Shown here piece by piece: positions 7,791-16,100 of a DNA stretch of 61,694 nucleotides. The DNA is taken from positions 1 through 61,694 of the forward strand of contig JAIYDA010000089.1 in the NCBI GenBank assembly GCA_027487735.1, given 5' to 3'. A program made the translations under genes and the position numbers. The notes beneath the pieces are model-generated. The model saw only the letters and a program-made list of their open reading frames with translations. It had not been told where the DNA came from and did no database searches. Source of the stretch: Planctomycetaceae bacterium (GTDB lineage: Bacteria; Planctomycetota; Phycisphaerae; Phycisphaerales; UBA1924). Numbering within the stretch: the stretch's first letter is position 1; every line of letters begins with the position of its first letter.

Positions 7791-8951
7791 ATGCGAACCA
7801 CCCTTGCTCTGCTTTCCCTCACCGTTGCTGCTGGTGCAGCTTGTGCGATGCCCACGACCCCCGTGTACACGCAGACCTTTGCCGACGCCGTGACCGGCGA
7901 CAACAGCTTCATCTCGGGCGGCTTCCGGTTCTACACCGTCGACGCCGGCGCGGATAGCTATCAGAACGACATCTACGAGCGCCCCTTCGTGCAGGCCTTC
8001 AATGTCATCGGCACGGCGTATGCCGTCGAGGAGTATCACTCGTATGTGGACATTGAGCGGGCTCGCATCGGCTGGGACAACCAGTTCGTCTACTTCGCGC
8101 TCGACATGGTGGGCCTCGAGAAGCTGACCAAGGACGGCGCTCGTGCGATCGAGGGACTGAAGGCGAAGTACATGGTGCGCTTCGGCACCAACCCGGACGG
8201 CCGCAACAGCTACTACATCATGGGCGACGAGCCTGGCTTCGCGAGCTTCCCGAACACGGTGTTTGCTGGTGCCAAGACCGAGGGGTGGCGCGACGCCGAC
8301 CTCGATGTCGGCGGTCGCGGCGGCCCGATTCACGGTCAGCCTGGCCCCTCGGGCCTGAGCGTGACGCGCACGCAGAATGTGCGTGAAGAGTTCGGCATGA
8401 ATGGCTTCGAGCAGGCGATCATCCTTAGCGATGGCATCCTGAACGCTGGTGCTGGCCCGACGGTGCTCTGGCAGCGCGTGAGCCCAACGGACCCGACGGT
8501 TGTTGAGCTTGCGCTCGACTACGTCGCCCTGGGCCTCACGCGTGCCACGATCGAGGCGACGCAGTATCTCGACTTTGCCGCTGTGGCAGGTGCGCCCGCG
8601 GGCCCTGAGAATGGCCTGTGGAACGACAAGTACACCGCGGAGGAAGCGGGCAGCCCCAACCGCGGCATCGGCACCGACAGCGAGTTCGGCACGCAGGGCC
8701 TGGGCGCGATCTACCTCGCGGACAACGTGCGCGGCACGCTGAGCGGCGTGGTGTGCGACAGCATCGACTTCAACAACGATGGCCTCTTCCCCGATGATGC
8801 CGACCTCGCGGACTTCCTCAGCGTGCTCGCAGGTGGGCCTTGCAGCACCGGCGCCGCGTGCAGCGACATCGACTTCAACAACGACGGCCTCTTCCCCGAT
8901 GACAGCGACCTTGTCAGCTTCCTCCGCGTCCTCGCGGGCGGACCTTGCTAA
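7791..8951 (+). CDS. Secreted protein with twin GC-type dockerin repeats
   Basis: 386 residues with the signal peptide MRTTLALLSLTVAAGAACA and an upstream TTGGAGACCC ribosome site. The body (about 20-315) is not a family I recognise; it contains YVDIERARIGWDNQFVYFAL, which resembles sugar-binding or DOMON-like beta-sandwich folds. The C-terminus has two 31-33 residue repeats with Cys at each end (bases 8754-8948): DSIDFNNDGLFPDDADLADF and DIDFNNDGLFPDDSDLVSF. The Asp/Asn loop DFNNDGLFPDD is a calcium-binding-like dockerin loop. The same tail closes the giant protein at 13175-18913. This suggests a shared cell-surface sorting or docking system. It is divergent from the sigma factor operon across 229 bases. 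Confidence 0.8.
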   Translation: MRTTLALLSLTVAAGAACAMPTTPVYTQTFADAVTGDNSFISGGFRFYTVDAGADSYQNDIYERPFVQAFNVIGTAYAVEEYHSYVDIERARIGWDNQFVYFALDMVGLEKLTKDGARAIEGLKAKYMVRFGTNPDGRNSYYIMGDEPGFASFPNTVFAGAKTEGWRDADLDVGGRGGPIHGQPGPSGLSVTRTQNVREEFGMNGFEQAIILSDGILNAGAGPTVLWQRVSPTDPTVVELALDYVALGLTRATIEATQYLDFAAVAGAPAGPENGLWNDKYTAEEAGSPNRGIGTDSEFGTQGLGAIYLADNVRGTLSGVVCDSIDFNNDGLFPDDADLADFLSVLAGGPCSTGAACSDIDFNNDGLFPDDSDLVSFLRVLAGGPC

Positions 8952-8985
8952 TCGCGAGCAGCACTCGACTCCCCTTCCCGAATGT

Positions 8986-9005
8986 CCGCCCAGGAAACTG
9001 GGCGG
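8986..9005 (+). terminator. Hairpin terminator after the dockerin-tailed gene
   Basis: Perfect 8-bp stem CCGCCCAG / CTGGGCGG closed by a GAAA tetraloop, 34 bases after the stop at 8951. The following GCGTTCTTGCGTT is only weakly T-rich. Confidence 0.65.
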
Positions 9006-9235
9006 GCGTTCTTGCGTTGTGTGATTGCGATGGACTCTGTGAAGCGGTGCGGCAACGGTGTGCGCTCAGCGGTTGTGGTCATCGCGTGCAGTGAGGTTGT
9101 GGAGATCGCTGGCTGCGGTTGGCACGAGGCCGCAAGGTGCGTGGGTGATTGACACGCGTCGCGACTCCGCTTGAAAGCGCAGTCGCGGACGTGAGGTGCG
9201 ATCGTGCCGGGCAACACGTGGACCGAGCATGAGGA

Positions 9236-9255
9236 ACGCTCGCCGAAGCGAGCGT
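9236..9255 (-). terminator. tRNA-type terminator hairpin next to the tRNA fragment
   Basis: Perfect 8-bp stem ACGCTCGC / GCGAGCGT with a four-base loop (TTCG on the minus strand). On the minus strand it is followed by TCCTCATG. Its place relative to the tRNA-like fragment is the same as that of the true tRNA-Glu terminator at 19640-19663. Confidence 0.5.
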
Positions 9256-9276
9256 GATGAACCCCATGGGATTCGA
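9242..9276 (-). repeat. Degenerate tRNA 3'-end copy, candidate left attachment site
   Basis: This stretch aligns with the 3' end and downstream hairpin of tRNA-Glu at 19651-19685: 32 matches in 36 columns, with two substitutions, one insertion and one deletion, same orientation. The T-loop/T-stem part (CGAATCCCAT) and the 7-base acceptor half are kept, but the rest of a tRNA is absent. Direct repeats of a tRNA 3' end on either side of an integrase gene are the mark of tRNA-targeting integrative elements. The differences mean it may also be the end of another, deleted tRNA. Confidence 0.45.
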
Positions 9277-9354
9277 GAGAAAGTGGAGAATGGCCGAGAA
9301 ACCGCAGAGGCGTCGGAGAGTGATGCAGAATGCGGCGCAGTTCCGGAGTATCTG

Positions 9355-9636
9355 CTAGCTCCAGCAACCATGTTCCCAAGAGCTTTGGAGCATGCTGCAA
9401 CGCACGCACTCCTCGCACCACCTCTTCGTTCTTGCGAAGTGCTCGACAAGCCCGTCATCGATCCAGGTATCTCTTGTGATAGCCGCCTGGCCGAACCTCT
9501 CATCGTCAACACGCATGGGCCTACTCGCGATGATCTCCACCGTTGAGGCTGACCGAGCTAGCTCGGAACAGGCCCAGTGAATAGACACTACGTGATCGGG
9601 CTTCATTGGTTTGATGTGCCATGTTCCGCTCGACAT
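9355..9636 (-). CDS. Hypothetical small protein
   Basis: 93 residues from the ATG at 9636 (MSSGTWHIKPMKPDHVVSIH); a GTG at 9654 would add six. The composition is rich in Trp, Glu, Cys and charged residues (TWIDDGLVEHFARTKRWCEE) and looks more protein-like than the neighbouring frames. No family is recognised. It lies inside the putative element, in the region just inside its left boundary. It may be cargo or a decayed fragment. Confidence 0.35.
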   Translation of the reverse strand: MSSGTWHIKPMKPDHVVSIHWACSELARSASTVEIIASRPMRVDDERFGQAAITRDTWIDDGLVEHFARTKRWCEECVRCSMLQSSWEHGCWS

Positions 9637-9915
9637 AACAGGTGCTTTCCACACGGCTACCGCAACCGCTGATCATGCGAGGCAATCCACAGCGGTCTCC
9701 AGCGCACCGTCGGCTTCACCCTCGCCGTTGGTATCCAGATCACCATGCGTCACGATGCCGGAATGACGGTGCTGAACAACGCCCTACGCGTTATCCGGGT
9801 GGGGCACAGTTGGTGTTGAACGGAACAGCGCTGGGACGCATACGAAGGATGCGTGGCGGCTTGCCATGCGCGCAGGTTGTTGATGGTCCGCAGTGCATCA
9901 CGCGAGCTTGGTCCA

Positions 9916-12738
9916 TCAATCCCCAAGTGCTCGTTTCGCTTCGTCAATCCGCGCAGTCTGAGCCGCAAACGCGTCGGCATCGCCGGTTGGAATCAGCGCT
10001 GTTGCGTCGCGCAGCGTTGCGCGTGCGCTTTGCGCGTCGGGAACCGATGCATGCATGCCTGCAAGCTCGACGAGCGCGTCGATCGCGCGTCTGCGGGCAC
10101 TCACCCCCGCACCTTCACGCTGGGCAAGCCGCACGAGCCGCTGCGCCGCGCGTTGCATCGCTTCACGCTGGCCGCCCGTGTCCCCTTCGGCACCGATCGC
10201 GTACGCCAGCGACCAATCAAGCTCCGCCAGATCGCGCTCGCTGCGTGCGTCGTCGGGTGTTGCTGCGAGCAAACCCGCGATTGTGGCCTTCCCCTCTTCG
10301 AGCAAAGCACGAGCCTGCTTCGCCTCCCCGAGTCGCACGCGAACATCCGCCAAGAACTTCTGCGAAGTCACAACATCCCGCGTCGCCGTCGCGTCAGCCC
10401 CGAATGCCGCGATCGCCTTGCGCAGCCCGAGTGCTTCTTCATACAACTGGGCTGCCTCTTGCAGCCTCGCGGGCTCGGCAAACTCCGCCTGCTCGCCCAG
10501 CCGATTCAGTGCGACGGTGAGCTCGCGCACGCTGTCCGCGTCGCTGCGATCACTCGCGAGCACCTCACGCCGCAGCGAGACGCTCTCGCGCAGGAGCTTT
10601 TCCGCTCCCGCTGCATCGCCCTCATCATTCGCCACACTTGCCCGCAGCAGCAGCGCCTGCCCCAGCAAACTCCGCACGCCCTTGTCATTGCCCGCCGCTC
10701 GCAGTATCGTGATTGCTTCGTCGGCCAGCGCCTTCGCTTGCACGCCATCCCCCTCGCTGTGCCACACGCTCGCCATGTCGATGCGCAGCCCCGCACGCAT
10801 TTGCAGCTGCGCCGTTTCTTCCACGCCAGGCAGCGTGGGGGTCACGAGCGTGAGCGCTTTCGTGTAGTGCTCAAGGGCCTCGGTGGGCTGCCCCAGGTTC
10901 TGCCCGCGCCCGCCCAGCGCGTCGCCCATCGCTCGCAGCGCCCGCGCTTGCTCCCAATCAAACGCCCCATCCTCGGGAAACACCTGCTTGAGCGACGCGA
11001 GCACCTTGGTCGTCGAGTCCATCAGCACGCGCCGCGTCGCCAGACTTCCCTCGGTGCGACGCATCTCCTCTGCGAGGTTGTCCACGGTCATTCGTGCGTA
11101 CGAACGCATCGCGGCAAGCTGCACCATGCGCTGCGATGCAACGCCTTGCTTCCACAATCCAAAGCCCATCGCACACAGCACCAGGACCGCGGCAGCGCTC
11201 GCACTAACAACGGCAGTCCTGTTGCGAGCCACGAATCGCGCGAGCACATACACCGTCGAGTCTGCACGAGCTGCGACCGGCCTGCCCGCGAGATGTCGCA
11301 GAATGTCGTCAGCAAGCTCATTGCTGCTCTGGTAGCGTCTTGGTGCCGGCTTTTGCAATGCCTTGAGCACGATGTTGTCCAGGTCGCCTTGCAACCGCCG
11401 CCGGAGCTTCTCGACGTTGCCCTCGCGCGGCGTCGCGAGTTGCTCCGCCGTGAGTGTTGTCGCTGTGCCATCGTCGCTCGCGATGGTCTGCGTTTGGACA
11501 ACCACGGTACTCGGCGCGGGCACAGCCTGCGTGTCGCCGACAATCCGCAACATCTCTTCGCGAAGGCGAGTGCTGAAGGTGTAGGGCCGCTTGCCCGTGA
11601 GCAGTTCATAGAGCAATATGCCCAACGAATAGACATCGCTCGCGGTTGTGGCGGGTTCGCCTCGCGCTTGCTCGGGGCTTGCATACTCGGGCGTCATGAC
11701 CCTCAGCTCAGGTCCTGTGACCACGGTCACGGAGGCAATCTGCGGGTTGAGTGCCTTGGCGATGCCAAAGTCCAGGAGCTTGGGCTGGCCCAAGCGATCA
11801 ACAAGGATGTTGGCTGGCTTGATGTCGCGATGGATGATGCCGTTGGCATGCGCAGTTTGCACCGCACTGCACACCTTGACAAACAACTCCAGACGCCGCT
11901 GCGTATCGAGCTGATTCACGTCGCAGTATGCGTCGATGGGCATGCCCTCGACATACTCCATGACAAAGTATGGGCGTGCGTCATCCGTTTCTCCGGCATC
12001 GAGCAGCTTGGCGATGTTTGGGTGAGTGAGCGACGCGAGGACCTGCTTCTCTGTCGAGAACCGCCGCAGCACCTCCGCCGTATCCATGCCGCGTTTGATG
12101 ACCTTGATCGCGACTTGCATTTTCACGTGCCCGTCGTCGCGCGTAGCGAGCAGCACGTCACCCATGCCGCCAGACGCGATCATGCGTTCGATGCGATATG
12201 GACCGACATACATGCCCGACGCGAGCATGTCGCGTTGCGGTTTGCTGCGGGACGTTGCGGCTCGCGAAACACCTCCGCCCGCGGTATCCTCGGCGTCCGG
12301 TTCTGGCAACTCACGATTGGTGGAAGCGAAACGACTTGGCAAGCCTTCGACCACCTGCACGATCTTCGCGAGCGCGGCTGATCGCTGCGGTCCCATCGCT
12401 GTGATCCACTGCGTCTTGTCCAAAAAGTACGACAGTGCAGGACTAAATGCTTCCTCGCAAAACCGCACGACCACGATTGGCACGCGCAGAGAGAACGCTC
12501 GCTCGATCTCGCTTTCAAGGTGCGGGCTTGTGTTCACCGAGGGCGTAAACACGACCAGCATGCACGCGGCTTCGGTGATCGCCTGCATGATGCCGTCGGC
12601 GTAGGCCCGGCCTGCTGGCACATCGCGCGGCGCAATCCAGCAGGTGAGCCCGCGGGCTTCGAGGTCGTCGACGAGGCGCAAGGCCACGGTCTTCTCGTTT
12701 CCCGCGTGTGCGATAAAGATGTGAGTCGTTGTTGCCAT
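9916..12738 (-). CDS. TIR-domain serine/threonine kinase with TPR-like C-terminus
   Basis: 940 residues from the ATG at 12738; a GTG three codons upstream is the alternative. Residues 5-130 are a TIR domain (HIFIAHAGNEKTVALRLVDD; SPHLESEIERAFSLRVPIVV), with Glu residues at 75-79 in the position of the NADase Glu of catalytic TIRs. Residues 180-485 are a Hanks-type kinase: glycine loop ASGGMGDV, Lys in VAIKVIKRG (K212), HRDIKPAN (303-310), DFG (323-325), TPEYASPEQARG and SDVYSLG. A single membrane helix follows at about 508-528. The remaining 400 residues are helical repeats of TPR type. The domain order predicts TIR and kinase inside the cell and a repeat sensor outside. TIR domains in bacteria are often NAD-degrading defence effectors; the fused kinase could control this. 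It has no partner gene next to it and sits within the putative tRNA-Glu element. Confidence 0.9.
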   Translation of the reverse strand: MATTTHIFIAHAGNEKTVALRLVDDLEARGLTCWIAPRDVPAGRAYADGIMQAITEAACMLVVFTPSVNTSPHLESEIERAFSLRVPIVVVRFCEEAFSPALSYFLDKTQWITAMGPQRSAALAKIVQVVEGLPSRFASTNRELPEPDAEDTAGGGVSRAATSRSKPQRDMLASGMYVGPYRIERMIASGGMGDVLLATRDDGHVKMQVAIKVIKRGMDTAEVLRRFSTEKQVLASLTHPNIAKLLDAGETDDARPYFVMEYVEGMPIDAYCDVNQLDTQRRLELFVKVCSAVQTAHANGIIHRDIKPANILVDRLGQPKLLDFGIAKALNPQIASVTVVTGPELRVMTPEYASPEQARGEPATTASDVYSLGILLYELLTGKRPYTFSTRLREEMLRIVGDTQAVPAPSTVVVQTQTIASDDGTATTLTAEQLATPREGNVEKLRRRLQGDLDNIVLKALQKPAPRRYQSSNELADDILRHLAGRPVAARADSTVYVLARFVARNRTAVVSASAAAVLVLCAMGFGLWKQGVASQRMVQLAAMRSYARMTVDNLAEEMRRTEGSLATRRVLMDSTTKVLASLKQVFPEDGAFDWEQARALRAMGDALGGRGQNLGQPTEALEHYTKALTLVTPTLPGVEETAQLQMRAGLRIDMASVWHSEGDGVQAKALADEAITILRAAGNDKGVRSLLGQALLLRASVANDEGDAAGAEKLLRESVSLRREVLASDRSDADSVRELTVALNRLGEQAEFAEPARLQEAAQLYEEALGLRKAIAAFGADATATRDVVTSQKFLADVRVRLGEAKQARALLEEGKATIAGLLAATPDDARSERDLAELDWSLAYAIGAEGDTGGQREAMQRAAQRLVRLAQREGAGVSARRRAIDALVELAGMHASVPDAQSARATLRDATALIPTGDADAFAAQTARIDEAKRALGD

Positions 12739-13174
12739 GGCACGCACAGTGAGCTTACGACGAGCCGGAAAGAGCTGTGATCAGCCGCGATGGGCGACGA
12801 GATGCCGAGTTCTCCCCTCACATGCGTCTCGGACGAGACATCTCTTCCTTCGAGCCACGCGACCAGTAACGCCATGGGACGCGTGAGTCAAGGCCGTCAC
12901 AACGAGATGCGTCACCGCAGCCTGAGACGATATGCCCACCTGCGGAGTACATTGGGAGAAGAGCACAGGCACTGGAGCGCACGCTGTTCTCGACCACGCC
13001 CGTGCCTTTGCTTCGCGAAACCGATAGCCGTGGCGGCACCTGGTGCGACTCGACTTGATCAATCGCTCAAAGGCTCCGGAATGCTGATTGTCGGACGTTT
13101 GCAGCGTGTGAAACTGTCCGAGGCCCCTTGCGATTGTCCCGCATTCTGGTACCATCTCGTTCTTGGAGATCACC
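12739..13174. other. 436-base divergent intergenic region
   Basis: This separates the TIR-kinase (minus) and the giant surface protein (plus). Both strands have open frames, but their arginine- and serine-rich composition does not look like protein. A possible promoter for the plus gene is TTGCGA (13128-13133), a 16-base spacer, and TACCAT (13150-13155). No regulator site was recognised. Confidence 0.4.
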
Positions 13175-16100
13175 ATGGGCAAAGCCAACTCGCAGTTCGC
13201 AGCTATTCCCGCACCGGCTTTACCAGGACCACAGCGTGTGACCATTGTCTCATGGCTCGCAGCCCTCGCCATGCTGTTGGCCGCGCTCGTCGCGCCCGCA
13301 GCAAGCGCCCAAACCATCATCTACGTCAACGACGACGCGCCACCAGGCGGTAATGGCGTAAGTTGGGCAACGGCGTTCAGGGATCTGCAATCGGCGCTCG
13401 AAGTGGCGGAGGCCCTTCCAGGCGCACAGCGGAACGTGGAAATTTGGATTGGTGCTGGCACCTACGTTCCAACACGGCAACGGGAGCTCGGCGTCGGCAG
13501 GTCAGTTTCATTTATCATTCCGCGCGGCGTCGCGTTGTTGGGCGGCTTCGTTGGTAACGAAACCTCACGCTTTCCTCGACAGCCGCGAGTCAATCAGACA
13601 ATCCTGTCAGGCGACATCGCCTCCGACGACTCCCCAAACATCGTCAATCGCAACGATAACGCGTTTAGTGTCGTCCTCGTCGATGCTGATCAAGGTACTG
13701 CAACCCTCGACGGTGTGACTGTTCGAGGTGGGCACGCCGATGGACCACAAGCGACAGCTGATACCAACTTCTGGTACCTTAATCGTGCCGATGGGGCAGG
13801 AATTGCAATTCGGGCCGGAAATGTTACGATCGTAAACTGCGAGATAGTGGATAATTTTGCGAGGTTGAATGGCGGAGGAATTAACGCTTTTAGTCTCAGT
13901 TTCAATGTGATTGTGAATATTCACAGTTCAGTTATTTCAAATAATACATCAGTATATGCCGCGGCCGTCTTTGGCGGAGAAGGCAATGTTATAACAAATA
14001 TCACTAACTGCACGATTGTCGATAACTTTGGCAACAGTCCGATCACCCATGGGGGCTCGATCATCTACGCCCAAGAAAGCTCCATGCAGATTCGCAATAC
14101 GATCTTCGCTCGAAATCATCACAACAATAATCAAAACATCACTCGCGAGCAATTTTTCTCTGGGACATTCCACTCCTGTACATTTCGATTATCGCACTGT
14201 ATGCTGCAGATGAATGTACCGGTCAGCCCTTTGATCCCCGAGAATGTGAATCCCGTATATGACGTTCCGGTCTTCGCAACGTCGGGGGTGACACCTTACG
14301 CACTCGCCCCATCTTCACCGGGTATCGATGCGGGATCAGTTGCATTCGTGCAACATGCACGAGATTTCCTTTACAATCGGAGAGTGCGAAACGTACCTGA
14401 CATTGGGGCCACCGAAGTCGATTCTTTGGCGTTCACTCCCAGAATCTATGTAAATGAACGTCTGACAACCGGCGGGAATGATGGTAGCTCCTGGTCGAAT
14501 GCTTTTCGAGATACCACGAGCCTCCGTGATGCACTCGCGTATGCAGCCATACCAACCAACGGCGTAGAAGAAATCTGGATAGCCGCTGGTACCTACACCC
14601 CAAGCCCACCCCTCTCCCAAGGTGGCTCGCGTTCGCAAAGCTTCAACCTCCGAAACAACCTCGCCCTCTACGGCGGCTTCCAAGGCAACGAGACACTGCT
14701 CAGCCAGCGAAACCCCGCAGCGAATGCCTCCATCCTTTCAGGCGACCTCAACGCTGATGACACCGGTGACCTGAACCGAGAAGATAACAGCTTCCACGTT
14801 CTGCGAAGCGTGACCTCTGGATTTCCCGTGGTCGATGGTTTGACAATCACCGCAGGAAATGCGAATGGCTCCACGCTGCTTGATCAGTCCGGAGGCGGCT
14901 GCCTCATCACCGATGCGCTGGGCGGTGCTCACTTCATGAACTGCAGGTTTGTCGGCAATCGTGCGCTCAATGCTGGCGGTGCCGTTGCCATCTATCGCGG
15001 CTTTGCTCGTGCGACGGGTACCACATTCGATACAAACATTGCAGGGCCGACCATGCCAGAACCTGGCATTGGCAATGGTGGTGCAATCTTTGTGACTAAC
15101 GAAGGTGCTTCTATGACGCTAGATAGATGCACGCTTATGAACAACAGGGCAAGTTGGTATGGCGGAGCGGTTGCAAACTTTAACTGGTCATCGATTACTG
15201 TAAAAGCATCAACATTCCTCCGCAACAGGGCAGGTTCTGCCCCTGGTGGTGCCGGTGGCGCAGTGTTTACTGGCCTTGGTGCGACAGCTACGACAAGAGC
15301 GACAGCCAATCTCATTGCCTGTAAGTTCTTCGGTAATGCAGCGCCGGACGGATCAGCCTTGGGTACTTTTCAGGGCGGCAGCATCTCAGCAGCAAACGCG
15401 CTCCTTGCAGGCAATGTTGCATCAGCATCGTGCGTCATCTACATCGCACCAAGTGATCCGGGGCAGCTCCCGTCGCAAGGAATCTTTGAGAACTGCACGG
15501 TCACATATAATCAAACAACCGCAGTCGGACCAAATGCGGTATTTTCTGGCATTATTGTCGAGGGAATTAGTCGCAACAATACACTTGCTATTCGCAACAG
15601 TATTGTCTGGCAAAACGGGCCGAGGACTGCTGTCGAGTTTACTCAGCAAAATCAAGTCGCAGCAGTGGTGGGCGTAGAGCCTTTGAGCGTCGCGTATTCC
15701 CAGGTCCAAGGCTGGACAGGCTCCCTCGGTGGCACTGCCAACAACGGCCTCGACCCCCTCTTCCTCCGAGCCCCCTCCCCGGGCCCCGATCAATCCTGGG
15801 GCACACCCGACGACGACTACGGCGACCTCCGCCTCTCCTCCAACTCCCCTGCCATCGATAGCGGCGATTCCCTCGCCGTTCCCCAAGACACCTACGACAT
15901 CGACCAAGACGGCAACACCACCGAGGCCCTCCCCCTCGACCTCGCTGGCCAACCCCGCTTCTACGACGACCCGACCCGCGCGAACACCGGCAACGGCAAC
16001 CCACCCGTCGACCGCGGCGCCTACGAGAACAACCTCGCCACCACCACCTGGGCCGATCCCTTCGGCGGGCGCTTCGATGACGCAACCAACTGGGCAGGCG

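Larger units (their letters stand above)
9006..9354. other. Gap containing a tRNA-end-like repeat; no gene seen
   Basis: About 350 bases without a supportable gene. It contains the hairpin at 9236-9255 and the tRNA-Glu-like fragment at 9242-9276. At 9295-9325 there is a stretch reading, on the minus strand, CTCTCCGACGCCTCTGCGG, similar in flavour to the CTCTGCGTCTCTGTG element at 35.8 kb. Confidence 0.5.

Noticed and set aside
9242..9290. A second intact tRNA
   Set aside because: Only the T-loop, half T-stem and half acceptor are present; no anticodon or D-arm can be folded.
9673..9786. A minus-strand fragment reading HGDLDTNGEGEADGALETAVDCLA
   Set aside because: It resembles an EF-hand/dockerin end, but a stop lies 36 codons upstream and no start or longer frame joins it; too short to call.
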